Positions 19,522 to 28,900 of a stretch of 46,715 bases of DNA are shown here, piece after piece; within the stretch, counting starts at the first letter, position 1; each line of letters starts with the position of its first letter. The position numbers and the translations under genes are program-made. The stretch comes from Bacteroidota bacterium (GTDB lineage Bacteria > Bacteroidota > Ignavibacteria > Ignavibacteriales > Ignavibacteriaceae): positions 1 to 46,715 of the forward strand of contig JAIUOE010000016.1 of the NCBI GenBank assembly GCA_020161395.1. Direction: 5' to 3'. The notes under the pieces are model-generated. The model was not told the origin of the DNA. It was given only the letters and a program-made list of their open reading frames with translations, and did not search any database.

Positions 19522-20076
19522 TTATCTACTCATTAATAGGAACATCATCCCGCCCATCATAACCACACCGCCTATCATATATGGCATATAACCCATTATT
19601 CCGGAGTGTTCACCGTGATGATCCATCATGGCTTGCTGTTCAATGAATATTTCTATCGGGATTTGAAAATGCTCGCCATTAATGGAGAGAATTTTAAAAC
19701 CGATGAGTTTTGAATCTTCATTTTCAAATTTATACGAAACGGAATATTCACCGGTTAGATTCTGATTAAGTTTTGTTTGCGAAAACTCACCTTGTTTGTT
19801 TTCGTCACCTGTTATAAACCAAACTTCCGCTGAATCAATGATTTGTTTCGTTTCCCGGTTAATTATGTTAAGTGTATAGTTGATTTGTCCGTTTAATTCA
19901 GGTGAAGGAAATTCTGCTACAAGGCTGTAATTCGAAACAAGTACCTCCTTGATTCCGGGATTCATCCGTGAATTTTTGTTCCCGTGACTACCATGCTCCA
20001 TGCCTCCCATCATTCCCATCATGCATCCTTCAAAAAGCAAGGATGTAATTACAATTAACAGAATTATCGTTTTCAT
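19522..20076 (-). CDS. Met/His-rich lipoprotein of the copper operon
   Basis: ATG 20076 has a GGAAAA-type ribosome-binding site and gives 184 residues. A lipoprotein signal ends at LFEGC, followed by a Met/Gly/His cluster (MMGMMGGMEHGSHG). A beta-rich middle domain (YSLVAEFPSPELNGQINYTLNIINR) resembles an immunoglobulin-like or YtkA-like fold. A second metal-type cluster (EQQAMMDHHGEHSG) comes next, and a C-terminal membrane span (MIGGVVMMGGMMFLLM). The Met and His clusters point to Cu(I)/Ag(I) handling outside the inner membrane. It is probably the last gene of the efflux operon. Confidence 0.78.
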   Translation of the reverse strand: MKTIILLIVITSLLFEGCMMGMMGGMEHGSHGNKNSRMNPGIKEVLVSNYSLVAEFPSPELNGQINYTLNIINRETKQIIDSAEVWFITGDENKQGEFSQTKLNQNLTGEYSVSYKFENEDSKLIGFKILSINGEHFQIPIEIFIEQQAMMDHHGEHSGIMGYMPYMIGGVVMMGGMMFLLMSR

Positions 20077-20228
20077 TTGGGTTTTCCTTTGGGTTACAGA
20101 TATCCTAATTGATGCTCGATTATTATCCGGTATGTCCAATATCGTATCTTGTGATTCACGCCATCAGGCATACCGGAAGAGTTTAGTTATTACATTTCCA
20201 ATTAATGGAACCCACGATCAACTGACCA

Positions 20229-20783
20229 TCATCTGGTTTTGAAATGGAGCATCATTTGCCCCTGCTGAACGGAACCTCCATGTCCACCCATATTCCCCAT
20301 ACCTCCCATATTTCCTGATTGCATCATGCCTCTACCAATATGTATCATATAGTTTGTATTTGGTTTTAATAATGAATCAGGGGTAAAAGTGCACAGTTTA
20401 TTGCCATCAGACCAGGTAAATCTTCCACCGGCAGAGTGAAACTGACTCATGTGATTCATTTTCATTGTATCCATCATCGCCATACCCATATTTGAATGAT
20501 TCATCAATGAATCAAAACGACAATTTGAATCAGCAAATTCGAGCTCTGAAATGAGATGGAGATTACTTTCCACCAAGAGGGGGTCAACGGGCTCTGAGAA
20601 CCGTATTTCAATCTTCTGATCTACGGGGACACCTGCTTGATTATCAGTTGGAGAAACCGTAAAATTTGAAGATGAATTCGTGAGAGAATCGTGGAGATCA
20701 GAACTCATTTCTGTGCATCCCGTCAGAACCAGGAGAACCGGAATACTTAATGAATATAAAAAGAATTTTATTGAGGTTTTCAT
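20229..20783 (-). CDS. Lipoprotein with SbsA-type Ig domain and Met-rich metal patches
   Basis: The 184-residue product has a lipoprotein signal (VLLVLTGC) and a Big_5/SbsA Ig-like domain (NQAGVPVDQKIEIRFSEPVD, typical of this family). Two Met/His-rich stretches (NHSNMGMAMMDTMKMNHM and GMMQSGNMGGMGNMGGHGG) are inserted in or follow that domain. Such clusters bind Cu(I) or Ag(I) in CusA- and CopB-type systems. Together with its neighbours it suggests periplasmic metal binding and delivery to the pump. Confidence 0.82.
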   Translation of the reverse strand: MKTSIKFFLYSLSIPVLLVLTGCTEMSSDLHDSLTNSSSNFTVSPTDNQAGVPVDQKIEIRFSEPVDPLLVESNLHLISELEFADSNCRFDSLMNHSNMGMAMMDTMKMNHMSQFHSAGGRFTWSDGNKLCTFTPDSLLKPNTNYMIHIGRGMMQSGNMGGMGNMGGHGGSVQQGQMMLHFKTR

Positions 20784-20819
20784 TTGTTTGATCTTGCTTT
20801 TGAAATATAAATAGAATTG

Positions 20820-21185
20820 TTATTTAACTTTAAACCCGTTTTTAGTCAGGTTTTCTTTAGCTTTTTTTAGCGTTACTTGCTTAAGTTCCATCTTGCAGAT
20901 CGGGCATTTTCCTGGTTCATCTGAAATCACATTCCAATCCATCTGATCTTGATAAACTTTGCCGTCTTTATTTTTATCAATCGACTTTAGATCAATAACA
21001 CCTTTTCTGATCAATGGATTTTTATCGACAGACTCCTTTTTGTTGCCCATTTTTTCTGTCATTCCATTTTTATTATGAGCATTTTTATCGTTCGAGTGGG
21101 AATGGTCATGCCCTTGAGAATAGAGATTGATACTTAGCACTCCCAAAAGTGCAATAAACAGACTGAAATATTTGATTGTTTTCAT
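20820..21185 (-). CDS. Periplasmic His-rich protein with heavy-metal-binding CPICKM motif
   Basis: This 121-residue protein has a signal peptide (FSLFIALLGVLSINLYSQG) directly followed by a His-rich stretch (HDHSHSNDKNAHNK). The C-terminal part carries GKCPICKMELKQV, the short heavy-metal-binding motif that also occurs at the N-terminus of the adjacent CusB-type adaptor. It is likely a soluble metal chaperone that hands copper or silver to the pump, functionally like CusF but not homologous. It lies 21 bases downstream of the adaptor gene. Confidence 0.82.
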   Translation of the reverse strand: MKTIKYFSLFIALLGVLSINLYSQGHDHSHSNDKNAHNKNGMTEKMGNKKESVDKNPLIRKGVIDLKSIDKNKDGKVYQDQMDWNVISDEPGKCPICKMELKQVTLKKAKENLTKNGFKVK

Positions 21186-21206
21186 TTTGTACTCCGTTAA
21201 TATTGG

Positions 21207-22508
21207 TTAATGATTTTTGTGTTCTTCTGATTTTTTGGTTGATTTATCCACTACACCTTCTTTTTTTGGGGTAGATGTTTCTCCGTGCTGATGGCCCGAA
21301 GGCATACCTGATTTTAGCTGACTTTCCGAATCTATGAGGAATCCACCAGAGGCGGCAACCTCTTCATTTTCTTCCAAACCTTCCAACACATGGTATTTCT
21401 TACCATATTTACTCCCTGTTTTCACATCACGAGCCTCAAACATACCGTCAGAGGCTTTCACCCAAACTACTGTTCTTTTACCTGAGAATATTAATGCTTC
21501 AGCCGGCACCAACAATCCTTCACCCGAGGATGTTGAAAAAACAGTCTCACCATACATTTGAGGTTTCAATTTTCCACCTTTATTTGCAACTTCACTTCTG
21601 ATTTTAATCGTCCTGGTTTTTGAATTAACCACAGGGTAAATAAAAGTAACTTTCCCGGTGAATTCTTCCTGTGGGAAGGCTTTTAAGTTTAATTTAACTG
21701 TAGCACCAATCCTGATTGAGCCCAGGTCCTTTTCGTTTATTTCTGAAATATTCCAAAGGGTTGATAGTTCTGCAATCTCAAAAATCGAAGACCCCTCATT
21801 GACATACACCCCTTCTTGCACTTTTTTCTCGATAACTGTTCCACTTGCCGGTGAGTAATAAGTAAGTAAATTTTTAATCTTCCGGGTCGACTCTATTTCA
21901 GTTATTTGTGCCGTTGTCATACCGAAAAGTTCAAGTTTGTTTTTGGCAGCAGCAACCAAAGAAGAGTTGTCAATCTGTTGTGCTCCGGTTAATGCAATAA
22001 GAAAATCATTCTGTGCCTGAACAAGATCGGGGCTGTAAATTTCGAAAAGAGGTTCACCTTTTTTTATATACTGGCCGGTTCTATCCACAAATAGCTTCTC
22101 AATTCTGCCGCTAAATCTTGCTGATATTACTTTTCTGCTTTGTTCGGCAAAATCGAGATAACTATAAACGGAAATTTCCTTGGTGAGTTTTTCGCGTAAA
22201 ACCTTTACGATGGATACATTCGCCAAAATTTGTTTTTCCCCGCTCAGCGAGACCATCTTCTCCATGTCGGTCGCGCTTGAGCTTGCAGGTTCCTTCGGTT
22301 CTTCCGTTTTCTTAATTAGATCCATTCCACAAATAGGGCAGGCACCGGGCCCGTCCATTCTAACCTGGGGGTGCATTGTGCATGTCCAATATTCTTTTGC
22401 TTTTGGTTTTTCATTCTTGTTGTCCTTCGAATTTTCATTCCCGGAACAGCCAATGAACAAAAAAGAGAATAAAGTTAATATTTGTAATGAGTATTTAATT
22501 CCATTCAT
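21207..22508 (-). CDS. cusB: CusB-type RND efflux adaptor (membrane fusion protein)
   Basis: This is a 433-residue lipoprotein (signal ending LFIGC). Residues ~40-66 form a heavy-metal-binding domain (YWTCTMHPQVR followed by ACPICGMDL). The membrane-fusion core follows, with barrel-sandwich (SARFSGRIEKLFVDRTG), alpha-hairpin (~150-205) and beta-barrel domains. The tail is His-rich (GHQHGETS). It bridges the inner-membrane pump and the outer-membrane channel and may itself bind Cu(I)/Ag(I). It is part of the operon pump, channel, adaptor, small metal proteins, all on the minus strand. Confidence 0.93.
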   Translation of the reverse strand: MNGIKYSLQILTLFSFLFIGCSGNENSKDNKNEKPKAKEYWTCTMHPQVRMDGPGACPICGMDLIKKTEEPKEPASSSATDMEKMVSLSGEKQILANVSIVKVLREKLTKEISVYSYLDFAEQSRKVISARFSGRIEKLFVDRTGQYIKKGEPLFEIYSPDLVQAQNDFLIALTGAQQIDNSSLVAAAKNKLELFGMTTAQITEIESTRKIKNLLTYYSPASGTVIEKKVQEGVYVNEGSSIFEIAELSTLWNISEINEKDLGSIRIGATVKLNLKAFPQEEFTGKVTFIYPVVNSKTRTIKIRSEVANKGGKLKPQMYGETVFSTSSGEGLLVPAEALIFSGKRTVVWVKASDGMFEARDVKTGSKYGKKYHVLEGLEENEEVAASGGFLIDSESQLKSGMPSGHQHGETSTPKKEGVVDKSTKKSEEHKNH

Positions 22509-22546
22509 CTTGGTAGTCCTGATTTTCTTTTACCATTTTGCATTTA

Positions 22547-23875
22547 TTATTCCGTAAGCTTTCCGCCAACCATCATCTCAATTTCTGCCAATGACATTTG
22601 GGTATCTGCCATTGCCATGTAATAATTCATTTGAACCATTAACATCATACGATAAGAATCCAATACCGCGGTTATAGTGCTTTTATTGTTCTGATAAGCA
22701 GATATCTGGGATTCGGTGGTTTGCCTGGTCAGGGGAATAATCTTTTTGTCATACAATTTTAACAATTCAGATGCAGTTGAAAACTTAACTGAAGCTTCCC
22801 TCAGTTTAACACCCATTTCCCTCTGCATATTACTTTTTTCAAAAGCAATACTGCTTATCCCCGCCGCCAGTTCTTGAGATTTCGCCTTGTATTTATTAAT
22901 CGACCATGGAGCAAAAGGGAGGTTGATCGAGACCATTAAAGAATACATAAACTCCACCTTAGAATCGAGCATACCTAAATCTGACTGTGAAGTCAGTATC
23001 ATTCCTTGTGGCATCACCATAAACATACCTTGAAGCATCAGATCAGGAATTAACTCCCTTTCATTTGCGTCAATCATTGCCCGATTCATCTCTATCATGT
23101 TGTCCATTTTTTTTAGAGTTGGATTTAAATCGGAAAGCAGCTTTTCAAGCTGGACTTGGCTGGCAGTCAATTTAATATCTGACACCTCCTCGGGTATTAG
23201 AATCATCGATCCATCTAAATTTCTGCCGAGCAACCCGTTCAACCGGTAGTTTTCTGAATCTTTCTGTTTCTCAAGAATAAGCACTTGTGTCTCATTTGTG
23301 GCTATTTCGCTCTGAATAGTCAGCAGGTCAACTTGATTAATCCGGTTAACTGACAAAGTGGTCTCCATCGACTTCATCAAATCAGAAAGGAGCTTGTTAC
23401 TTTTCTTTTGGACTTCAATTTTGCGGTCAATTAGCCATAAAGTATAGTATGACATTTTTATTCTTCCAATAAGATTTACCTTGTACTCGTCAAAATTTTT
23501 CCCTTCTATCTTTGTATTTCTTCTCTCAACTTCAGTCATGGCACCAAGTTTGTCACCCAAGGGGAACATCTGCGAAAACCCTAGATTAATTGAGAGAGCC
23601 TGGGTCGGGAAAATCGGATTTAAAATTGGTACCTGGGAAAACTCCAAAGAAGCATTTGGAGCCGGATAATTGTTGATCGATTCAGCTCTAAATTCAGAGG
23701 CTTTAATTTTGAATTGCATCGCTTTTAACTGCGGGTTATTCAAAAGCGCTTCTTCGATCAAAGAATCAAGTGACTGAGCAGTTGAAAACGATTGTAAAAC
23801 AGTAACCAGGACGATGAATGGAAATAAATTCTTAGGTCTGGTGTATCTTAAAAGCATGTCATTAAATAATTGCAT
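22547..23875 (-). CDS. TolC-family outer membrane channel of the copper efflux system
   Basis: The 442-residue product has a signal sequence (FPFIVLVTVLQSFSTAQ) and a TolC/CusC-type repeated coiled-coil fold (SLDSLIEEALLNNPQLKAMQFKI start; two homologous halves). ATG 23875 is supported by GGAGG nine bases upstream and overlaps the pump's stop as TAATG, so it is translated by coupling. An upstream frame extension would add seven residues. It forms the outer-membrane channel for the RND pump. The Met-rich stretches (LMLQGMFMVMPQGM) are unusual for TolC proteins and may reflect metal passage. Confidence 0.92.
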   Translation of the reverse strand: MQLFNDMLLRYTRPKNLFPFIVLVTVLQSFSTAQSLDSLIEEALLNNPQLKAMQFKIKASEFRAESINNYPAPNASLEFSQVPILNPIFPTQALSINLGFSQMFPLGDKLGAMTEVERRNTKIEGKNFDEYKVNLIGRIKMSYYTLWLIDRKIEVQKKSNKLLSDLMKSMETTLSVNRINQVDLLTIQSEIATNETQVLILEKQKDSENYRLNGLLGRNLDGSMILIPEEVSDIKLTASQVQLEKLLSDLNPTLKKMDNMIEMNRAMIDANERELIPDLMLQGMFMVMPQGMILTSQSDLGMLDSKVEFMYSLMVSINLPFAPWSINKYKAKSQELAAGISSIAFEKSNMQREMGVKLREASVKFSTASELLKLYDKKIIPLTRQTTESQISAYQNNKSTITAVLDSYRMMLMVQMNYYMAMADTQMSLAEIEMMVGGKLTE

Positions 23876-26800
23876 TAATCTGCCTCCTTCATCCATTCAG
23901 CCATTTTTGATATGTCAAGCTTCCCCTTCTCAAGAGCATGCTCCTTCATCATAGCGAAGAGAATTGGAGTAACCACAAGAACATGCACTGCAGATGTAAG
24001 AAGCCCGCCTATCATTGGAGCAGTCAAGGGTTTCATTACATCTGCCCCTGTACCTGTTGACCACATAATGGGGACCAAACCAACCAGTGCTGTTGCGACT
24101 GTCATTAATTTGGGACGCAATCGGAGAACAGATCCCTCAACAGTAGCATCATAAATATCTTCTTTTGTTATCGGACCTCTCTTGCCATTATGATAATCGC
24201 GAAGTTTTTTGTCCAATGCCTCATGAAGATAAATCACCATTACCACGCCTGTCTCTACAGCAATTCCATAGAGGGCTATGAAACCCACCCAGACAGCCAC
24301 TGAAAAGTTATAACCCAAAGCGTAAACCATATACATACCACCAATCAATGCAAAGGGAACTGACAACATAACCACACCTGCTTCAACATAGTTTTTCAAA
24401 GTCATGTACAACAAAAGAAAGATTATCATAAACACCACCGGCATAATATATTCCATTGTCTCCTGGGCTCGAACCTTACTTTCATACTGCCCGCTCCAGG
24501 TATAGCTGTATCCCGGAGGCAGATTCAAATTTTCTTCGATTACCTTCTTTGCATCCACCATAACATTACCCATATCTCTCCCGCGCGTATTCATAAAAAC
24601 TATGGAACGCAACATTCCGTCCTCACTGCTGATCATCGGAGGACCGGTTAATGTTTTAATTTCCGCAAGTTCAGCCAGAGGCATATATGTTATTGAGTTC
24701 TCGTCATTCGATGTCAGTGATGAATTATTAGCATCTTCAACTGAGGAAGGAATGACACTGGCGTTACTCGTTTTTCCCATGGAAGACATTCCTCCGCTTG
24801 AAGAACTGCCACCCTTACTGCCTCCCGATAGATTCATACCGGAGGATTGCGAGGGCATGCCTCCTGCGATTGCAACCGGTATTATCAAATTTTCAATATC
24901 TTCAATATTATTTCGATAATCTTTTTCATAACGCATGCGAATTGGGAATCTCATTCTGTTCTCGATTACTACACCGAGATTTTGGCCTCCTATTGCAGTT
25001 TCAATGATGTCCTGAATATCAGAAATATTTACGCCATAGCGTGCGGCAGCATCTCTTTTAACCTTGATATCGAGATAGTAGCCGTTTTGAACCCGCTCTG
25101 CCACAACATCCGCGGCACCATCAACTGTCTTTAGCAATTGTTCGGCTTTAATGGCATATTCTTCAAGAGTATCCAAATTAGAACCGAAAATTTTAAATCC
25201 TACATCGGTTCTCACTCCGGTTGAAAGCATGTTTATTCTGTTGATAATAGGTTGTGTCCACCCGTTTCTCACTCCCGGAATTTGCAGTTTCGAGTCCAAT
25301 TCAGCAATAATATCCTGTTTCGTAATTCCGGGACGCCATTCGCTTTTTGGCTTTAACAAAATAATCGTCTCGATCATACTTAGAGGGGCATTATCTGTTG
25401 CAGTCTCTGCCCTTCCTGCTTTTCCTAAAACATGATGTACTTCCGGTACTGCCTTTATTATTTTATCCTGTTCCTGAAGAATTCTGTTCACTTCTGAAAT
25501 TGATGCACCCGGAAGGGTAACAGGCATATATAAAATTGATCCTTCATCAAGGGGTGGCATAAATTCACTCCCCGTATCAAGGATCATTGGTATCGTGATT
25601 ACTAATGCAATTAAATTAAGGGCGATTGTAATTTTTCTATGTTTCAGCACCCAGTGAATTATCGGCTCGTACAGTCTTTTGAAAAATCTGGTTGTCGGAT
25701 TCTTATCTTCAGGCTTGAAGTTCCCTCTCATAAGCATTGTCATCAAAACAGGTATCAAAGAAATGACCACTATTGCTGAGCCAAGCATTGCGAATGATTT
25801 CGTAAATGCCAAGGGTTGGAACATCTTCCCTTCCTGCCCGGTGAGAAGAAAGACGGGTAGAAAGGAGACCAGAATAATAAGTTCGGAAAAAAAGATAGCT
25901 CTACCTACCTGTTTGGCAGAATCAACCGAAATCCTGGTGTACTCTTCTTTGGTAAGAGCCCCTTTTTCAGAAATAGCTCTTGCCAGATTGCGATATGCAT
26001 TTTCAACAAGAACTATAGAGGAATCCACGATTACCCCCACCGCAAGTATTATGCCTCCCAAACTCATAATATTTGACGAGATATCAAAAATATACATTAA
26101 TATGAATGCAATCAGGATGGAAATCGGAAGTTCAATTAGTATTCTGATAATACTTCTGAAATGTAAAAGAAAAATCATTACCATTATTGCAACTGTTATT
26201 GAGGCCTCGATCAGAGCCCGTTCCAAAGTTCCCACGGCTTCATGGATCAAGGTACTTCGATCATAAGAACTTACAATCTCGACCCCATCGGGCAACCCCG
26301 GAGTGATCTCTTTTATTTTCTCCTTAACTCGCTCAATTACTTTTTGAGCATTCTCACCGGTTCGCATCACAATTATACCACCGACAGCCTGACCCTCTCC
26401 ATTCAGCTCAAGAGAACCCCTTCTGATATCCCCGCCCAACTGTACTTTTGCAACATCTTTTATCATGATGGGAATACCGTTAGGACCACCTCTAATAACT
26501 GTGTTTTCAACATCCTCAATTGTTTTAATGTAACCTTGCCCCCGTACAAAATACTCGGCATCATTTACTTCCAATATCTTGCCCCCGACTTCATTGTTAC
26601 TTCTTTGGACAGCATTTACCACATCGCTGACGGTTAAATTATAACCGCGCAAGTCCGTTGGATTTACATCAACCTGATACTGCTTAACAAAACCTCCGAT
26701 ACTTGCTACCTCGGCTACTCCATCGACAGCTGATAATTTGTATCTAACATACCAGTCCTGAATGGAACGCAGAGTCCCCAGGTCCTGGTTGTCCCCCTTT

Positions 26801-27231
26801 AAGGTGTACCAAAATACATGGCCAACTCCTGTTCCATCGGGACCAAGAGACGGAACCACTCCCGAGGGCAATTGAGCCTGGATTGTATTCATTCTTTCCA
26901 GTACTCGGTTCCTTGCAAAGTAAAGATCTACATTATCTTTAAAGATCACAAATACAAAAGACATACCAAACATTGACGAGGCTCTGACAGCCTTGACATC
27001 AGGTAAACCTTGAAGCCCTGAAACAATCGGATAGGTAACCTGGTTCTCAATTATTTCAGGAGAACGGCCCATCCACTCTGTAAAAATTATGACCTGGTTC
27101 TCTGAAAGATCGGGAATTGCATCCACTGGAAGGTTTATGACGCTATATATTCCACCTCCAATAATCACAAAATAGATTAGAATAACAATAAAACGATTGT
27201 TCGCCGACCAATCAATAATCTTTTCTATCAT
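23875..27231 (-). CDS. cusA: CusA/CzcA-type heavy-metal RND efflux pump
   Basis: The 1118-residue inner-membrane protein has twelve membrane helices in two halves and large periplasmic loops. CusA-clade phrases are visible (LPVDAIPDLSENQVII, WMGRSPEIIENQVTYP, LDEGSILYMPVTLPG). Residues ~787-847 hold a Gly/Ser/Met-rich low-complexity insert not usual in the family. It exports Cu(I)/Ag(I) from the periplasm using the proton gradient. ATG 27231 is preferred (AGGAG seven bases upstream); a GTG at 27234 is an alternative. It overlaps the small upstream gene by one base (TGATG). Confidence 0.95.
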   Translation of the reverse strand: MIEKIIDWSANNRFIVILIYFVIIGGGIYSVINLPVDAIPDLSENQVIIFTEWMGRSPEIIENQVTYPIVSGLQGLPDVKAVRASSMFGMSFVFVIFKDNVDLYFARNRVLERMNTIQAQLPSGVVPSLGPDGTGVGHVFWYTLKGDNQDLGTLRSIQDWYVRYKLSAVDGVAEVASIGGFVKQYQVDVNPTDLRGYNLTVSDVVNAVQRSNNEVGGKILEVNDAEYFVRGQGYIKTIEDVENTVIRGGPNGIPIMIKDVAKVQLGGDIRRGSLELNGEGQAVGGIIVMRTGENAQKVIERVKEKIKEITPGLPDGVEIVSSYDRSTLIHEAVGTLERALIEASITVAIMVMIFLLHFRSIIRILIELPISILIAFILMYIFDISSNIMSLGGIILAVGVIVDSSIVLVENAYRNLARAISEKGALTKEEYTRISVDSAKQVGRAIFFSELIILVSFLPVFLLTGQEGKMFQPLAFTKSFAMLGSAIVVISLIPVLMTMLMRGNFKPEDKNPTTRFFKRLYEPIIHWVLKHRKITIALNLIALVITIPMILDTGSEFMPPLDEGSILYMPVTLPGASISEVNRILQEQDKIIKAVPEVHHVLGKAGRAETATDNAPLSMIETIILLKPKSEWRPGITKQDIIAELDSKLQIPGVRNGWTQPIINRINMLSTGVRTDVGFKIFGSNLDTLEEYAIKAEQLLKTVDGAADVVAERVQNGYYLDIKVKRDAAARYGVNISDIQDIIETAIGGQNLGVVIENRMRFPIRMRYEKDYRNNIEDIENLIIPVAIAGGMPSQSSGMNLSGGSKGGSSSSGGMSSMGKTSNASVIPSSVEDANNSSLTSNDENSITYMPLAELAEIKTLTGPPMISSEDGMLRSIVFMNTRGRDMGNVMVDAKKVIEENLNLPPGYSYTWSGQYESKVRAQETMEYIMPVVFMIIFLLLYMTLKNYVEAGVVMLSVPFALIGGMYMVYALGYNFSVAVWVGFIALYGIAVETGVVMVIYLHEALDKKLRDYHNGKRGPITKEDIYDATVEGSVLRLRPKLMTVATALVGLVPIMWSTGTGADVMKPLTAPMIGGLLTSAVHVLVVTPILFAMMKEHALEKGKLDISKMAEWMKEAD

Positions 27232-27416
27232 CACAATTCTCCTCTACCGGAACCCGGCATTCCTCCGGTTCTGGTTATTTTTGGGGTATTCGCGAACGGA
27301 GTTTGGGAGAGCGGAGTTCTTTCCTGCTTGTCAGCAGTGATTATTAAATAACATATGTATAAAATGATCCCGATTGAAATCAGGTAGAGCGAGAAAATTG
27401 AAAGTTGAATCAGCAT
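27231..27416 (-). CDS. Small single-span membrane protein ahead of the RND pump
   Basis: ATG 27416 (GGA ribosome-binding site) gives 61 residues: one membrane helix (LSIFSLYLISIGIILYICYLII) then a Thr/Pro/Gly/Arg-rich tail (TPLSQTPFANTPKITRTGG). It is translationally coupled to the pump gene by a TGATG overlap. Its position as first gene of the copper operon, directly behind the sigma-54-like promoter, suggests a pump accessory or assembly factor. No homologous family is recognised. An upstream ATG at 27455 would put the start inside the promoter and is unlikely. Confidence 0.68.
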   Translation of the reverse strand: MLIQLSIFSLYLISIGIILYICYLIITADKQERTPLSQTPFANTPKITRTGGMPGSGRGEL

Positions 27417-27447
27417 ATTCCAAATCTTATAAGTGATTATACATTTT

Positions 27448-27463
27448 ATCAACAATCATGCCA
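27448..27463 (-). promoter_or_regulatory. Sigma-54-like promoter of the copper efflux operon
   Basis: On the minus strand TGGCATG (27463-27457), four bases and TTGAT (27452-27448) match the TGGCACG-N4-TTGCT consensus in the -24 GG and overall spacing, with A instead of C in the -12 GC. It lies about 32 bases ahead of the first operon gene and just downstream of a gene for an NtrC-type activator. Confidence 0.6.
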
Positions 27464-27554
27464 TTTTCAATAATTGCGTTTATTGCTCATTTACCCAAAA
27501 CTCTGGACAGTCTCGCGTAGGATTTTAAAGAAAATTTAAAATTAATTAAAAGAT

Positions 27555-28898
27555 TTAAAAATCGTTTTCAATTTTGAAATTCTTAATCTTACTGTATAAT
27601 GTGGGGAGCGATATCCCAAGAGACTCTGCAGACCTTGTTTTATCCCACTTAAAGTAGTTTAAAACTTTCTCAATGTGCTGTCGCTCAATCTGTTCGAGAC
27701 TAAGCAGCACATCTTCCGGTCTATGCCCGGTATCCTCTTGTTTTTTCACTAAAATATTTTCCATCAGAAGCATATCCCCCTTTGTAAGTACAATTGCCTG
27801 CATTAAAAGGTTTTCCAACTCACGAACATTACCTGTCCACGAATATTCCTGCAAATATTTAATTACCTCGTCAGGTACTTTCATCACCGACTTATGGAGT
27901 TCCAAATTAATTTTTCTGACGAAATGGTTGATGAGAAGTGGAATATCTTCCCGTCTTTCTCTTAATGGGGGAAGCTCAAAGTTGACGACATTTAACCTGA
28001 AATAGAGGTCTTCCCTGAATTTTTTCTCTTCCACCAATTTCTCCAAATTGTTGTTTGTCGCAGCAATAATCCTGGCTCTTACAGGAATTGTATCGTTCCC
28101 ACCAACAGATTCAAATTCCCTTTCCTGAAGTACCCTGAGAAGTTTCGCTTGAAGATTAAAAGACATTTCTGATATCTCGTCGAGGAAAATTGTTCCTCTG
28201 TCAGCCAATTCGAATTTCCCTTTCTTATTTTTGACAGAACCTGTAAACGCACCTTTAACATGACCAAAAAGCTCACTTTCAAGCAGAGACTCAGTAATCG
28301 CAGTGCAGTTAATCGCAACAAAAGGAAAATTTCTGGTAACCCCTCCATAGTGGATTGCCTTCGCTACCAGTTCTTTGCCCGTTCCACTCTCGCCCCTGAT
28401 CAACACGGTTACTCTATTATCTGAAACTGAACCTATTTTCTTAAATATTTCCTTCATCTTTTCGGTTTTACCAATAATTGTGTTCTCTACATTTACTTCC
28501 GTATTGGAGGAGATCACTTTAATAGTCTCGCTCAATCTTTTGTTTTCAAGAGCTCGTTGTATGGAAATTCTTAGCCTTTCTGTCTCTATTGGTTTCTCAA
28601 CAAAGTCATAAGCCCCCTTCTGTATCGCCTGAATCGTGGTCGACATGTCATCGTGTGCTGTAATGATAATCAGATGAATTGAGAGTTTTAATCTATGAAG
28701 TTCATCCAAAACTTCCAGTCCGCTCATTTTCGGCATTCGGATATCGGAAATAATAAGATCAGGATTTTCAGACAGCGCAAGCTCAATTCCTTGTATCCCA
28801 TTCTCCGCAGGGATTGCAAAATATTTCCACCTCCTTAACAAAGTTACGAGCGACTCTCTGATAGACTCATCATCATCGATAATTAATATTTTTTCCAT
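27555..28898 (-). CDS. NtrC-family sigma-54-dependent response regulator
   Basis: The 447-residue product has a receiver domain (residues 1-120, phosphoacceptor D52 in ISDIRMPKMSG), an AAA+ sigma-54 activation domain (~140-375; Walker A GESGTGKE, sigma-54 contact loop GAFTGS in place of GAFTGA, Walker B TIFLDE) and a C-terminal Fis-type helix-turn-helix (RSAESLGISLPTLYSKI). It is encoded two bases after the cognate kinase gene and directly upstream of the copper efflux operon, whose promoter looks sigma-54 dependent. It is therefore the probable direct activator of that operon. Confidence 0.95.
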   Translation of the reverse strand: MEKILIIDDDESIRESLVTLLRRWKYFAIPAENGIQGIELALSENPDLIISDIRMPKMSGLEVLDELHRLKLSIHLIIITAHDDMSTTIQAIQKGAYDFVEKPIETERLRISIQRALENKRLSETIKVISSNTEVNVENTIIGKTEKMKEIFKKIGSVSDNRVTVLIRGESGTGKELVAKAIHYGGVTRNFPFVAINCTAITESLLESELFGHVKGAFTGSVKNKKGKFELADRGTIFLDEISEMSFNLQAKLLRVLQEREFESVGGNDTIPVRARIIAATNNNLEKLVEEKKFREDLYFRLNVVNFELPPLRERREDIPLLINHFVRKINLELHKSVMKVPDEVIKYLQEYSWTGNVRELENLLMQAIVLTKGDMLLMENILVKKQEDTGHRPEDVLLSLEQIERQHIEKVLNYFKWDKTRSAESLGISLPTLYSKIKNFKIENDF

Positions 28899-28900
28899 TC

